In this document: piece after piece, positions 22,412 through 33,719 of the stretch
Position numbering within the stretch: the first letter of the stretch is position 1
Layout of the letters: each line of letters opens with the position of its first letter
Assembly: GCA_905221605.1 (NCBI GenBank)
Contig: CAJNDS010002387.1
Span: 243,501 to 307,500 of the forward strand
Length of the DNA: 64,000 bases
Reading direction: 5' to 3'
From: Symbiodinium natans
Lineage: Eukaryota > Sar > Dinophyceae > Suessiales > Symbiodiniaceae
The notes under the pieces: generated by a model
Seen by the model: the letters and a program-made list of their open reading frames with translations, nothing else
The model's database searches: none
What the model was told of the DNA's origin: nothing
Translations under genes and position numbers: made by a program

Positions 22412-23285
22412 ATAAGTACTAATATTTTTTTAATCTACTATAATAACCCCCCCCCCCCCCCCCGAAAAAAAAAAAAAAAAAAAAAAACAAACAATTCCTA
22501 CACCCTAAACCCTAAACCCTAAACCCTAAACCCTAAACCCTAAATCCTAAACCCTAAACCCCACCCAAAGCATACATAGCTCAAGCCCTTCTCTGCTCAG
22601 AACTTTATAAAGGGTTCTGTGGGCTCCTTTTGAGGCCAGTCTGCAACCCCAAGTGATTTAGAGTCCTTGTTATAGGACGCCCCCCCCTCTCTTTTAGAGT
22701 TTAGGGTTTAGCGTTTTAGGGTTTAGGGTTGAGGAGGGAGTTGTTGGACCTTCAGCCCCTTTTAGGGTGTAGGGTTTAGGGCAAAACCCCGAAATTCTGG
22801 GCGCCAAAGCCTTGTACTCCCATCGCTCTCCAGTCAGGACGACTCCTCGCGCGATCACAAGCAGAAGGCTGGAATAATTTTGGGTTTAGGGTTTAGGATT
22901 TGATGGTCCTTAAGCTGATTGCACGGTCTATATGCGGCCCCGTATTCTTGGTGAGCGTATTCTTGTTGCCTCTATATCTCTTGGTGAGCGTATACGCTGG
23001 GTGTGTGCATTAGCGATTTAAGGCCCCCAACAGCCACCCCACAAGAAGGATCCGGCTCACTTGGTGTTGAGGCGGAGTTTGGGTTACTCCCAAAACCCCG
23101 TAACCTTTAACCTTTTTGGGGTAGCATAATCCCCTTATAATCCCAAAGGTTATTCTTTAGTTCCCCCAGGTCACTGGACAACTAAGCAAACGTAGAGCGT
23201 CAGGGTCTTTCTGAATTCCATGTCAAGGTTTGGGGTGTCGGGTTGTAGGGTTTAGGGGTGCTTTAGGGTTTTTAGCAGGGTTCAG

Positions 23286-23327
23286 GCAGACGAGTTGCAT
23301 TTCCTCAAAGTGTCGGGAACGAAGAGG
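23286..23327 (+). CDS. candidate short exon
   Basis: TTCAG precedes ADELHFLKVSGTKR, followed by GTTGAG. Only 14 residues. The region 23340-24420 holds heptamer variants and further short candidates: 23702-23776 (GRNKRTARGAFAPFQGAPGS) and 23911-23960 (YRYTFKMAMCSERKG, then TGA). Confidence 0.3.
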
Positions 23328-24299
23328 GTTGAGGGTCTAGGGCTAGGGAGCTGCAGATTCAGCTTGAGGGCCCACAAACCCTACTCCTCTAGGGTTTAGG
23401 GGGGGGGGGGGGGGGGGGGTCGGGCTTCCTGTGGTTTAGTAGGGTTTAAGGTTAGGGTTTAGGGTTTAGGGTTTAGGTTTTAGGGTTTAGGGTTTAGGGT
23501 TTAGGGTTTAGGCTATTTAGGGTTACCCTCGGTTTGTCTAATTCCGGGCCCAGGTTCATCTGGCAGTATGTTTTGAGGGGTTTCGGGTTGGGAGTTGAGG
23601 GTTTTAGGGCCGAAACCCTAGCCCTAAACCCTAAGCCCTCGACCCTCAACCTAAACCTTCAGCCCTTGTAGACTGCTTGGCATGACTTACTTCCCCGCCA
23701 GGGCCGCAACAAGAGGACTGCTCGAGGCGCCTTCGCCCCCTTTCAGGGCGCCCCGGGTTCATTCCTGAATTGTCGGGTTTAGGGTTTAGGTATTAGGGTT
23801 GGGAACCCCTAAACCCGAAACCCGAAAGCCTAAACCCCCCCCCCCCCCCCCTAAACCCGCCACGCTCAACCCCTAAACCCCAAACCCTAAACCCTAAGCC
23901 CCGTTTTTAGGTTACCGATACACCTTCAAGATGGCCATGTGCTCTGAGAGGAAGGGCTGATGATTTTTCCTGAGTAGGGTGTGGGGTCTATAGGGCTAGG
24001 GTCTATAGGGTTTAGGGTTTGGGGTGTGGGGTTTTTGGGTTTAGGGCTTCTTGGGCTTAGGGTCTTTGAAGGCCCCGGAACCTTTTGGATCCTGGTTTTT
24101 GGGAACCTGCATGGGGTGTTGAGGGTTGTTTAGGGTTTAGGGTTTAGGGTTTAGGTTTTAGGGTTTTTGAGATAGGGCTTGGGGTTCCTGAGGTAGGGCG
24201 TCAAGGGGGTTTAGGTGATGGGGTTTAGGGATGAGGGCGGAGGATATCTAGTTGCACATCTACGGTTGTGCATTTTGTTTGGAGTTAATGCTTTCGGTT

Positions 24300-24362
24300 T
24301 AGGGTGTAGGGTGTGGGGTGTAGGGTGTAGGGTGTAGGGTGTAGGGTGTAGGGTGTAGGGTT
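24300..24362. repeat. telomere-variant array (TGTAGGG)
   Basis: About nine tandem copies of TGTAGGG, an AG-preserving variant of the heptamer, ending in one TTTAGGG. Confidence 0.9.
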
Positions 24363-24427
24363 TAGGCGCACACCTTGGCGCAGCATAAAGTCAGTGCAGG
24401 CCACTCTCTGTCCATTTAAGTGTGCAG

Positions 24428-25304
24428 TTGGAAAAGAAAGTGTCCTTTTCCGTGGTCCTTGCTACAACGGTGACGTATCGAAATGAGATTTAGGGTTTAG
24501 GCTTTAGGGTTTAGCCACCCACTTGTCGGACTCTGCAGCTCATCGCTGGCAGGCAGACAGCCCGTGTCGCCCAAGTCAGCAAGGTCGCCCAAGTCACCCA
24601 AAGGAGGCGCTTGCGGACCAATGCATGCCAGAACAGGTAGATGGTCAGTGCTCTAAACTAGGGTCCCTTTTTGTGTACCCTAAATAAGAGGGGCCGCTTC
24701 TTTATTATCCCAAACAGGCACTATCATTCGGAGAGCTGACCTTATTACCCTTTAGGGCACCAAGCGTCCTGCGTGAGCCTGGAGACGGGTTTAGAGTCTA
24801 AAGGCCATCGCAGCAGCTGGATACGCAATTCAGAAGTCTAGCGTTGGGCTCTGGAAGAAGATGCTGGTGCACCAAAGTTTGCAGGATAGGACTCCCAAGC
24901 ACCTGCAGTCGTGCTCACATACTACGGCAGCCTTGAACGACCCAATGAGTCCCCTTTGCAAGTGGCCCTGGCTCTCTTCAGGCAGCCCTCGCGCCGACGG
25001 CAGCCCTCGCGGCACCAGCCCAAGGAGCGGCGCCAGCCCGAGAAGCGGCGCCAGCCCGAGAAGCGGGGCGAGCCCGCGCTCCGGGCGCAAGAGCATCGTG
25101 GACGGGGCCAGCCCCCGGGGCCGGCCGAACAGCGCCGCCAATGGCGGGGGCTCGGGAGCGAGCAGTCCGCGGGAGTCCGCCAGCCCGCGCTCTGCGCGTG
25201 GGCAAGGCCCGCAATCTGCGCGCGGGCAAGGCCCGCAGTCTGCGCGCGCAGGCTCCAACATGAGCCTTCTGGTTTGCAAGCAGTCCCCTCAAATAATGAG
25301 GTAG
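24428..25304 (+). CDS. C-terminal part of a Ser-Pro-Arg repeat protein
   Basis: Exons 24428-24469 (LEKKVSFSVVLATT, donor GTGACG), about 24539-24636 and 24982-25304 (stop TAG). The last two join exactly in phase through a split Gly codon. The second exon carries SPKSARSPKSPK; the third has tandem SPRSGA units, then SARGQGPQ repeats, and ends MSLLVCKQSPQIMR. Such basic Ser-Pro repeats are intrinsically disordered and usual phosphorylation targets; they are found in DNA-, RNA- or cytoskeleton-binding tails, but no folded domain is seen to decide. Intron 24637-24981 starts GTAGAT and ends TTCAG. The first exon does not join the second in phase and may belong elsewhere. Confidence 0.6.
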
Positions 25305-26670
25305 CCTAAAGGGTTTGTATCTATAAATGTATACACATATGTATATATATATATTTATATTTATTTATCTTGTATTTGCAAATCTATATTCGTTGTATTT
25401 GTTATAAGGGGACATAAGGTACCTAAATTACTTCCCACTAAAAACCAGCAAGTAATTGTTGATCGCTGTCATGTGGCTGCGAAGTCCTTGTTCAGACAAT
25501 TGCTACTTGCTGCGGTAAAACCCCTGTGGCTGGAACAGGGGCAGACACATCACGAAGACCACCCTAAAACCCGAAACCCCAAACTAAGCCCTAAACCCTG
25601 AAACGATCAAATCCGAAGCCCTAAACAAAAACTTACCCGCAAGTTTTTTTGCAAACCAAGAAGTCGGACTGCTCCCTGAAACCCTGTACTCCCTAGGCGT
25701 CAGGGAAGTATATAATCCTTGCATACGTGGCCATGCTCAGCGGACAATTGAGGAGCTACGTAGGAGCTTGTTGAACCACTCAAGCGGACGCGGGGTCTTG
25801 TAAGCTATTGATATTATGCGTGTAGCTGCTATAGTTCAATCTGAAGAAAAAACCTGTCAAGCTTGCGTCGGCAATCCTGGCAAGCTGAGCAACCGAAAGA
25901 AACCAGGCATGCTCCGGCAAGGCGATGTAAATATCCCCAGACGCTCTATACCAGGATGAGCTACTATACCCTATAATCCCTTAAACGGCCCTTTATAGGG
26001 TTCATTATGGGGACTCGCATCGTTGGCCATATTGACGACACGTTTTCCCTAAGGGTCCATGCGTCCATGTAGTATCTGTGGAGCCCGAAAGTTATTCTAT
26101 AGGAACACCCTTAAGGACCACACATGTTCTTGGGGGGTTTAGTAGACAACTTGTAGGGCACTCAGGGACGTATATACAAACATACGCATCTCCATTTTAG
26201 AATGGTATATTCCGCGCCCATGTAGAGAAAAAGCTCTGACCCTGTGGGTGGGGACGCCCTCCCTACCCCCTGAATTGAGCGGTGCGGGTCGCCTGTCCTC
26301 CATTGAAAAGCAGCCGGGGTACCCCCCACCCCCACCCAAACACCATGAACCTCCGAGGCGGGAGGGATACAGGGGGTAGGTGGGGGGGGGGGGGGAGGGT
26401 AGCGGCCCGGAGGGAATGCTGGCGCTTTCATGTATTCATATAGATGATTTCTGCATCTATATGTATATATGTGTGCACACACACATATATACATACATCT
26501 ATATATATATATATATGTATATTTATGTCTTTATTTGTCTGTAAATTTATATTTTATACTTATCTTTATATTTATTTTTTCATTTATCTATTTAATTCTT
26601 TGCATGTACAGTATGCGGGGGTAAATACACACTGTATGAGGTGTGTACATCTATGTACGTTTAACTTTCT
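25305..26670. other. AT-rich intergenic stretch, no gene seen
   Basis: TA/TATG-rich tracts (25325-25400, 26455-26600) flank more mixed sequence. There are almost no telomere heptamers from about 25620 to 26790, in contrast with genic regions, which fits true intergenic DNA after the stop at 25304. G-rich runs occur at 26315-26400. Confidence 0.5.
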
Positions 26671-26678
26671 GGGCCAAG

Positions 26679-26788
26679 GCCCCCGTGCTCACCGCGCGAG
26701 CCTGCGGCAAGCCAGGGGTGCGGAGGCCGCGTCTGCTGCCACGGCTGCTGCTGAGAAAGACCAGCAGGCCACAGGGGATGCGCCTTAG
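26679..26788 (+). CDS. candidate Ala-rich terminal exon
   Basis: After GGCCAAG the frame reads PRAHRASLRQARGAEAASAA and TAAAEKDQQATGDAP, stop TAG 26786-26788. Composition differs sharply from the AT-rich upstream DNA. Confidence 0.4.
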
Positions 26789-26894
26789 CGAAGGAACTTG
26801 AGAGTTTAGGGTTTAGGGTTTAGGGTTTAGGGTTTAGGGTTTAGGGTTTAGGGTTTAGGGTTTAGGGTTTAGGGTTTAGGCCTGCAAAACGAGC

Positions 26895-27394
26895 ATGGAA
26901 AATGAGCTTCTCCTGCTGCGTAGGAATAGCCTCCATCTAGAGAAGACAGTGAAGAAACATGAAGAAACTACTCTACACGCGCCAACTACCCTCAGAGAAA
27001 TCCCTTAGACCTTACTCCCAACCCTAAACTCTAAACCCTAAACCCTAAACCCTTAACCTTGTGTGCCCCAAGCCCTTTTCTTTCTTCCTAGCAAAGACAG
27101 GAGGCTGCGGAGGGTGCCAACGACAGCGCCGCCAGCCCTCGGTCCATCCTCAGCCCGACGCGGGCTTACGGGGTTTAGGGTTGGTCTAGGGTCTAGAGTT
27201 AGGGTTTAGGGTTTAGGGTTTAGGGTTTAGGGTTTAGGGTTTAGGGTTTAGGGTTTAGGGTTTAGGGTTTAGGGTTTAGGGTTTAGGGTTTAGGGGCATC
27301 TTGCGTTCCGTAGGAAATATGCGGGATCACACTACGGAAGGTTCCTCAAGAGGGGACGCCATGTAGTTTAGGAGAAGCCCAGGTCTTCTATGTT
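26895..27394 (+). CDS. coiled-coil / Ser-rich protein, partial gene
   Basis: Three exons in matching phase: about 26880-26948 with ATG 26895 (MENELLLLRRNSLHLEKT, donor GTGAAG), 27092-27172 (QRQEAAEGANDSAASPRSIL and SPTRAYG; acceptor TTCTTCCTAG) and 27314-27394 (EICGITLRKVPQEGTPCSLG and EAQVFYV), ending at a consensus GTAAGT donor. The first exon has a leucine-rich helical start. Downstream exons are unsettled; 27811-27898 fits in phase. Family unknown. The ATG may not be the true start because the frame is open a few codons upstream. Confidence 0.5.
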
Positions 27395-27589
27395 GTAAGT
27401 GTACACACATGAGCATGCGCCTCTGTCCATTCTTGTATGAGTCAGCGTGAGCACGTGAGAGCGTAACCGTGTGCACGCACACACATCACTGAATCTTTTG
27501 GCTATGTACATGCATGCATATATACATGTAGTTCTACATTCATGCGGCTCGCTTACACGGATGGGTTTCAGCTTGCTTCAAGACTTGCT

Positions 27590-27712
27590 GTTGACTATCA
27601 ATTGCTTAAAACTCCCCCAACAACTAGAACAAATATTCTTCCTCATAAGGATCGTGTAGGAATATTGTATCTCATGTTTTGGTGCTTCTTAAGCAAATAG
27701 TAGTTGAGTTTG
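27590..27712. mobile_element. inverted-repeat element related to 46447-46568
   Basis: Ends CAATTGCTTAAAACTCCCCC and the opposite-strand counterpart GTGCTTCTTAAGCAAATAG are inverted; the second copy at 46447 has GATTTGCTCAAGAATCCCCC and GGGGGTTCTTAAGCAAATC. The open frame running through it is therefore not coding. Confidence 0.6.
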
Positions 27713-27810
27713 TTTCTGGGCACATGGATTTCAAACCTCAAGCCCCAAACCCTAAACCCTGCATACACCCTACACCCTAAACCCTAAATCCTAAACCCCA
27801 CTTGCTGAAG

Positions 27811-27898
27811 AGTTTGTTCCTGGGGGCAGAAATCGGCTGCTTAGTTGTCACCGCAGGTCTTCTTTTCCGTTTCCTCATGGGGGACCCTGAAGTGTGGT
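27811..27898 (+). CDS. candidate membrane-segment exon
   Basis: Between TGCTGAAG and GTTTAG the frame reads SLFLGAEIGCLVVTAGLLFR and FLMGDPEVW. The run from FLGAEIG to LLF could cross a membrane once. Its phase fits exon 27314-27394, but intervening exons may exist. Confidence 0.4.
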
Positions 27899-28379
27899 GT
27901 TTAGGGTTCAGGGTTTAGGCTTTAGGGGCTTCAGCTTTGTTGTTTGGTGACGGGTCATGTCATTATCTCGCACTTGAGGTCCCCTAAAGCCCGACTCCTG
28001 GATAAAGAGGTTTGCTGTGCTACTGTCTTTACCTCGAGTTTGGGGATTCTGGCTTTGGCATCATCTCTCAGCAATGAAAATCCTGAACCTTGACGCAACA
28101 ATGAACTCCTACCTAACTCTATCATGTTAGCACCAACAAGAATCCCCAGAAGCCCTAGAAACCCTGACTCATCATCGGCCCCTGAACCCCAAACCACCTA
28201 AATCCCAACCTCTAAACCCGACAACCCTGTAACCCTACGACCCTGGAAGCCTACAACCCTTTACCCTCCAGCCCTAAACCCTAAACCCTAAACCCTAAAC
28301 CCTAAACCCTAAACCCTAAACCCTAAACCCTAAACCCTAAACCCTAAACCCTAAACCCTAAACCCTAAACCCTAACCAG

Positions 28380-28508
28380 AAACCAAGGAAGGGCGGCCTT
28401 CGCAGCGCTAGAGGAGCTCCCAGTGCGCGAGGAGACAAGAGTGCCCGGGGCAACCGCAGCGCGCGGAGACCGGTGGAGTTTGCTGCAGAGCAGGAGGAAG
28501 CCGGGTAG
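28380..28508 (+). CDS. candidate basic terminal exon (Ala-Arg-Gly repeats)
   Basis: After CTAACCAG the frame reads KPRKGGLRSARGAPSARGDK, SARGNRSARRP and VEFAAEQEEAG to TAG 28506-28508. The SARG units resemble those in the protein ending at 25304. Confidence 0.45.
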   Translation, partial: KPRKGGLRSARGAPSARGDKSARGNRSARRPVEFAAEQEEAG

Positions 28509-28715
28509 CTTAGGATTGTATCGGGTTCAGCGTCCAGGGGTTCAAGGGTCTAGGTATTAGGGTCCATGGCGTTTATGGTTTAGGGTTTACAGGCGTACGG
28601 GACATATGGAGGTTGCGAAAATTAGGTATAGATCCCCAAGAGTAGGATTCCCGAATAATAAGTAAACTTCGGAAACCCCCATATGTGGTTTCTGCTGTCA
28701 GCTTGTGGGTCGTAG

Positions 28716-28802
28716 CGTGGCGCTGTGGAGGAAGACGGCAAAGCCGTGCTCCGCCAGGGAGCCAGCGGCAGCAAAACAGCAACGCTGCGCTTGTGTCTCT
28801 GA
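28716..28802 (+). CDS. candidate terminal exon, unknown
   Basis: After GGTCGTAG the frame reads RGAVEEDGKAVLRQGASGSK and TATLRLCL, stop TGA 28800-28802. An inverted-repeat element (about 28595-28690) lies immediately upstream. Confidence 0.35.
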   Translation, partial: RGAVEEDGKAVLRQGASGSKTATLRLCL

Positions 28803-29292
28803 GCCTTCCTAATCCCTAAGTTCCAACCTCTGAATTCTGAACCCTAAGCCGTCCTAAAACCCCAAATCCGAAATCCTGAAGCCGAAGCCGTCCTAAACCT
28901 TAAACCCTAAACCCTCTAAGTCTTAGGGTGTTATTTTCTAAGAATTGCTCAACATCCCCCCTTGGGCATACCCCTTAAACCAAATTAAGGGGTTCATGAA
29001 CAAATCCTTGCTCATGTTCCATGTTATCGGTTAAGGAGGTATGGGTTTGGGGTATGTTGAATGATTCTTGGATATGGTTCTCCTTGGGAATTGTTTGCTT
29101 TCATTGCACAAAACCCATGGACTTTAGAAACATATTAGGTTGCAACTGCATAGCCCCGTGTAGGATTCCTATAGGAAACCTACCCAACAATCTAGGTTTG
29201 CGCTTCTTAAGCTAACCCCTATACTAACTGGGGTTGGTTTGGATTAAAGTTTAAAGTTCTCTGGGCCCTAATCCCTAACCCGATTACGTCAG

Positions 29293-29674
29293 TAGAAGTT
29301 GAAATTGAGATGTCCACAGGGCACCCAAGCCCAACCAGGTAAACCCTAAACCCCAAACTCCCACACCCAAAACCCCTAAACCCTAAACCCCAAACCCCTA
29401 AACCCGCAACCCCTAAACCCTAAATCCCCTTAAGAAGCCCTGGATCATGCCCCGGATCAGACACCCAGACTCCAAAACCCCTTAATTAAGGAATATACCT
29501 TAAATCATATTAGGGTTCCTATTATAATTTAAGGTATATTCCTTGATTAAGGGGTTTTTTGGAGTCTCTGGGCAGAGGTTTCGTCCTCAAGTCGGCGCGC
29601 AGCGCGGCCCCCTCCCCGAGCCCGCGTGCGGAACTTGGGCAATATGGGGCCGGGCCCTGCAATTGCCTAAATGG
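29293..29674 (+). CDS. candidate exon pair around a family E element
   Basis: Exon 29293-29338 (EVEIEMSTGHPSPT, donor GTAAAC) joins in phase, through a split Arg codon, exon 29576-29674 (GFVLKSARSAAPSPSPRAEL, GQYGAGPCNCLN). The element's right end GGAGTCTCTGGG supplies the acceptor CAG at 29573-29575. Confidence 0.45.
29464..29572. mobile_element. inverted-repeat element, family E (MITE-like)
   Basis: CCCAGACTCCAAAACCCCTT.. at the left is mirrored by ..AAGGGGTTTTTTGGAGTCTC at the right; a further arm (TTAAGGAATATACCTTAAAT / ATTTAAGGTATATTCCTTGA) makes about 40 bp of near-perfect inverted repeat on each side. It is the most intact foldback element in the window. Confidence 0.85.
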
Positions 29675-30281
29675 GTGGTTTAGGGTTTAGGGTTTAGGGT
29701 TTAGGGTTTAGGGTTTAGGGGTTTAGGAAAATGGGGGACCCCCAATATAGATCCCCAAAGAGTAGGATCCCCGTAGAATAAGGACCCCCACTAAGGTACT
29801 CCCTAATTGCGGAAACCCCCCAAATGGTTCGAAACGAGGGTTTAGGGTGTAAGGTCCCCTTCAGCGTCGTTTAGGGGGTTGAAAGTTAGGGTTCGGGGTT
29901 CGGGGACCCAAGTACCCGTTTATGAGGGGCGTGAATGGGTGAGGTGTGTCCAGGACGGGCCACAGAACTTTTGGGTGCAGGGTTTGCCGCGCTGGTGGTT
30001 TAGGGTTTAGGGTTTAGGGTTTAGGGTTTAGGGTTTAGGCCCTACACCCTAAACCCGAAGCTCAAGGCTCAAGGGAGTCATACGCGGAACACTCAGGATG
30101 TACTCTCAGGAGCTTCCCTTAATGTGCTCCTTACATGGGCAAGATGTTCACTGAGAGGATCCTTAAAACGGGTCCCCAAACCCGAGGGTACAACCTTAGG
30201 GGTCCAAGGTAGAACCACCTTAGGGGTCCAAGGTAGAACCCCACGACAAGCCCTGAGGAGGGACCGTGGATCCTTGTGCAG

Positions 30282-30826
30282 GTTGCCCTTGACAGTTCAC
30301 CGAGAGTTCCGGGTGACGCGTGGAGGTGAATGGTGAATCCCCCAAGAATGATGACACAGTTCTTAGCAATCTGCACAAGTATCCCCAAGCTGCCTGCAAG
30401 ATTATTGCAACGAGTCTTCGTAGCTGAGTGAGCACACTTTACACTTTTTGGGATACTATAGTCCCCTCCAGAGCTGAAAGTGTACACTTTTTTGGGGGCT
30501 GTATGAACTCAGCAACGAAGGAGTTGTTGCTGAGCCGCCAAGTAGGATTGTTGAATCCCAAGCTTCGAGGGCCGACGGCACCCGCCACCGACAGCTGGAA
30601 GGCTGCGCGTTGGGTGTTAAGGCCTATAGGGGTTAGGGGTTTCGGGTTTAGAGAATTAGGGATTTCGGGTTTGGGGATATATGATTTAGGGTTTAGGGGT
30701 TGGGGGTTTCGGGCTTCGAGCTTAGGCGGTTTAGGGTTTAGGGGGTTTAGGCGATCTGCAAAAGTCGGGATTGCCGTGTAATTTCAGGCACCTAGACGGA
30801 TGAGCTCTGCTCCACCGCGACTTTGA
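30282..30826 (+). CDS. 3' end of an unknown gene, four exons
   Basis: Exons 30282-30312 (LPLTVHREFR, donor GTGACG), 30360-30419 (FLAICTSIPKLPARLLQRVF), 30521-30613 (ELLLSRQVGLLNPKLRGPTA, PATDSWKAARW, donor GTGTTA) and 30788-30826 (APRRMSSAPPRL, stop TGA). All three junctions are between codons. Intron 30420-30520 is a complete family A element. Family not recognised; the middle exon may form an amphipathic helix. An alternative frame across the family A intron is also open, so the exact product is not settled. Confidence 0.5.
30420..30520 (+). mobile_element. introner-like element, family A, whole intron
   Basis: 101 bp, GTAGCTGAGTGAGCACACTT to GAACTCAGCAACGAAG; the inner arms GTGTACACTTTT and CACTTTACACTTTTTGGG match the copies at 237 and 8987. 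Its left border gives a GT donor and its right border an AAG acceptor. Confidence 0.75.
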
Positions 30827-31894
30827 GAGTCGTAACATGTCAGACTTGAAATCCCAAAATGGCCTTGAGCCCTAAACCAGCATAGAAGCCTGGACGGGAC
30901 TCAGAGCCACCCGGAAACCTAAAAGCCTTAAACCCTCGAGCCCTACAAACCAGCCTAATCCCGAATCCCCATCACTGTATCTTTGCCAAAGAGCGACTTC
31001 CCTTGTATCGGGGTTTAGGGTTTAGGGACGCTTAGGGTTTAGGGTTTAAGGTTTAGTAATTTCGGGTTTAGGGTTTTTAGTGTTTTTGGGTTTTAGGGTT
31101 GTTAGGGTTTTAAGGGTTTTTAGGGTTGTTAGGGCAACTGTTAGGGTTTTTGGGGTTCTCCATGCCCGAAGGTCTTCAGTCTCTTCATCCGCAACACCAC
31201 GGTGAAGCTCGCCTCGGCCGGGGGGGGGGGGGGTTAGGGGTTTAAGGTTTAGGGTTGAGGGTCTGGGGTTCAGGGTTCAGGGTTTAGGGTTTAGGGTTAG
31301 GGAGGGGGGGGAGTATGCGATGTAACTCTCTGAGACCCTTAGCTCTCTGCCCGGAACACCCCGAACTACCCTTCATAAGGGATGATAGGAAAATAGCAGG
31401 TGCATAGCCAGAATTGGGAAGGGGGTTCTGGTACACGCAACCCCCTAAACCTGAACCCTATTTCATCCTAAGCCCTATATCCCGAAACCCTTAACCCTTA
31501 ACCCCAAATCTAAACCCTACGCAGCGCACGAGGTTTTAGACTTCTGAGCCGCGAGTTCGGGGTTAGGGTTTAGGGCTTAGGGCTTAGGGTTTAGGGTTCC
31601 TCTTCACAGGTCATTTGTTTTGCATTCCTTGGCATGTCTAAGGTACTGCAATGCTTAGGTTAAGGTCTTATTCGTATGTCGGACACAGGGCAAGTCTCCA
31701 AACCAGCAAGTCTCTAAACCAGATGATTCGGGGTCGGGGTTTAGGGCGACGAGTTTAGGCGGTTTAGGGATTCGGGATAGGGGTCCTGCTTTTTCGCTTC
31801 AGCCTTCGGCATTTAGGTCTTGAGTTCAGGTTCAGGGTTAGGGCGTTAGGGTTTAGGGTTCAGGGTCTAGGGTTTAGGGGTTAAAAGCTGTAAG

Positions 31895-31957
31895 GCTTCC
31901 CAAGACCACGCAGCATCCCCGAAAGCATCCCTCGCTTTGGCTGAGCGCGGAGGATGA
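31895..31957 (+). CDS. candidate terminal exon, unknown
   Basis: After GCTGTAAG the frame reads ASQDHAASPKASLALAERGG then TGA 31955-31957. From 30830 to this point only heptamer arrays and one further weak candidate (31172-31222, VFSLFIRNTTVKLAS) were seen. Confidence 0.3.
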   Translation, partial: ASQDHAASPKASLALAERGG

Positions 31958-32889
31958 ATCGAATGTTGGGCTGAACCAAACAGAGAAGTCACCATCTCAG
32001 CAGTTTTCTCTCGGGTCCTAAGTTTGGGAAAGCCCTAAACCCTAAACCCTAAAACCTAAAACCCTTAACCCTAAACCCTAAACCCTAAAACCCTACACCC
32101 TAAACCCCTGCCTGTTTCAGAGTTTCGTCGGCCTTTTAGGGCTGGGATCTTCGGTTGTCAGGGTCTTGGGGAGCAGGGCCTGCACCCCTAAACACCTTAA
32201 GCCCTGAAGCCTGAACCCGAACCCCTAACCTTAAACCCTAACCCTGAACCCTGAGCCCTGAACTTAAACCAAGAGCCAACACAAACAAAGGTGAAGGCTT
32301 TAAACATATCTTGCAACCTTGAGGCATGTTGGGCACGCTTAGGGTTTAGGGTTTGGGGTTTTGAGATTGGGGCTTTGGGGTTTTGGGTTGTGTTTTTTGT
32401 GGGTTTAGGGTTTAGGGTTTAGGGTTTAGGGTTTAGGGGGGTCCGGTTTTTTTTTTTTTGCAAAGGTGTGGCTCGGCCCTGTCCCCTTGCAAAGGTGTGG
32501 CTTGGCTTGGCTTGGCTTGGCTGGGCGTGTCCTCTGACCTGGCTTGGCTCGGCTTGTCTGGCTTGGCTTGGCTTTGGTTGGCTTGGCTCGGCTTGGCTTG
32601 GCTCGGCTGGCTGCTTGGCTTGGCTTGGCTCGGCTTGTCCTCTGGCTTGGCTTGGCTCGGCTTGGCTTTCGTTGGCTTGGCTCCTTGGCTTGGCTTGGCT
32701 CGGGTGGGCTCGGCTCGGCTTGGCTTGGCCTGGCTGGCTTGGCTTGGCTTGGCTCGGCGTGGCTTGGCTCGGCTTGGCCTGGCTTGGGTGCCGACTTCGT
32801 TTTGATTTCCCTGTTCTCCCCAGTCGCAAAGATTCTTTTTACCGCGATGTAGCTGTAGCTGGTAGAAATACGTGGAGTGTATATATGTA

Positions 32890-33600
32890 GTATGCGCAAG
32901 CATTGAGTTTGCAAATGGCTGCGCCCCCCCAACCCCCCCCGCTTTTTTAAGCCGTGCAAGCTTGCGTCAAAGCATATGAGTCTTGTTGAAACCCATGATG
33001 CAAGCATTGAGTTTGCAAATGGGGGGGGCTGCGCCCCCCCCAACCCCCCCGCTTTTTTTGAGCCGTGCAAGCTTGCGTCAAAGCATATGATTCTTGTTGA
33101 AACCCATGATGCAAGCATTGAGTTTGCAAATGGGGGGGGCTGCGCCCCCCCCAACCCCCCCGCTTTTTTTGAGCCGTGCAAGCTTGCGTCAAAGCATATG
33201 AGTCTTGTTGAAACCCATGATGCAAGCATTGAGTTTGCAAATGGGGGGGGCTGCGCCCCCCCCAACCCCCCCGCTTTTTTAAGCCGTGCAAGCTTGCGTC
33301 AAAGCATATGAGTCTTGTTGAAACCCATGATGCAAGCATTAAGTTTGCAAATGGCCCCCCCGGTGTTGGAACCCATGATGCAAGCATTGAGTTTGCAAAT
33401 GGGGGGGGCTGCGCCCCCCCCAACCCCCCCGCTTTTTTAAGCCGTGCAAGCTTGCATCAAAGCATAAGAGTCTTTTTGAAACCCATGATGCAAGCATTGA
33501 GTTTTCAAATGGGGGGGGGCTGCGCCTGCGCCCCCCCCAACCCCCCGCTTCTGAAAGCCGTGCAAGCTTGTTTCAAAGCATATGAGTTTTTTTGAAACCT
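32890..33600. repeat. ~110-bp tandem repeat
   Basis: Units begin GCCGTGCAAGCTTGCGTCAA at 32951, 33062, 33173, 33283 and further on, with GCATATGAGTCTTGTTGAAA, CATTGAGTTTGCAAATGG and a G-run/C-run pair (GGGGGGGCTGCGCCCCCCC) in each. Related, more diverged units are at 6680-7090. Open frames on either strand are repeat translations. Confidence 0.9.
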
Positions 33601-33649
33601 AGAGGCAAGCATTGAGTTTGCAAATAAGGGGGAGGGAGTCGGGGTGGTG

Positions 33650-33683
33650 AGAGTGGGGGGTGGGGGGGAGTGGGGAGGGGGGT

Positions 33684-33719
<36 letters not shown>

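Noticed and set aside
27585-27715. A 42-codon frame after TTTCAG (LASRLAVDYQ..)
   Set aside because: It runs through an inverted-repeat element that has a second copy at 46447 where the frame is not kept.
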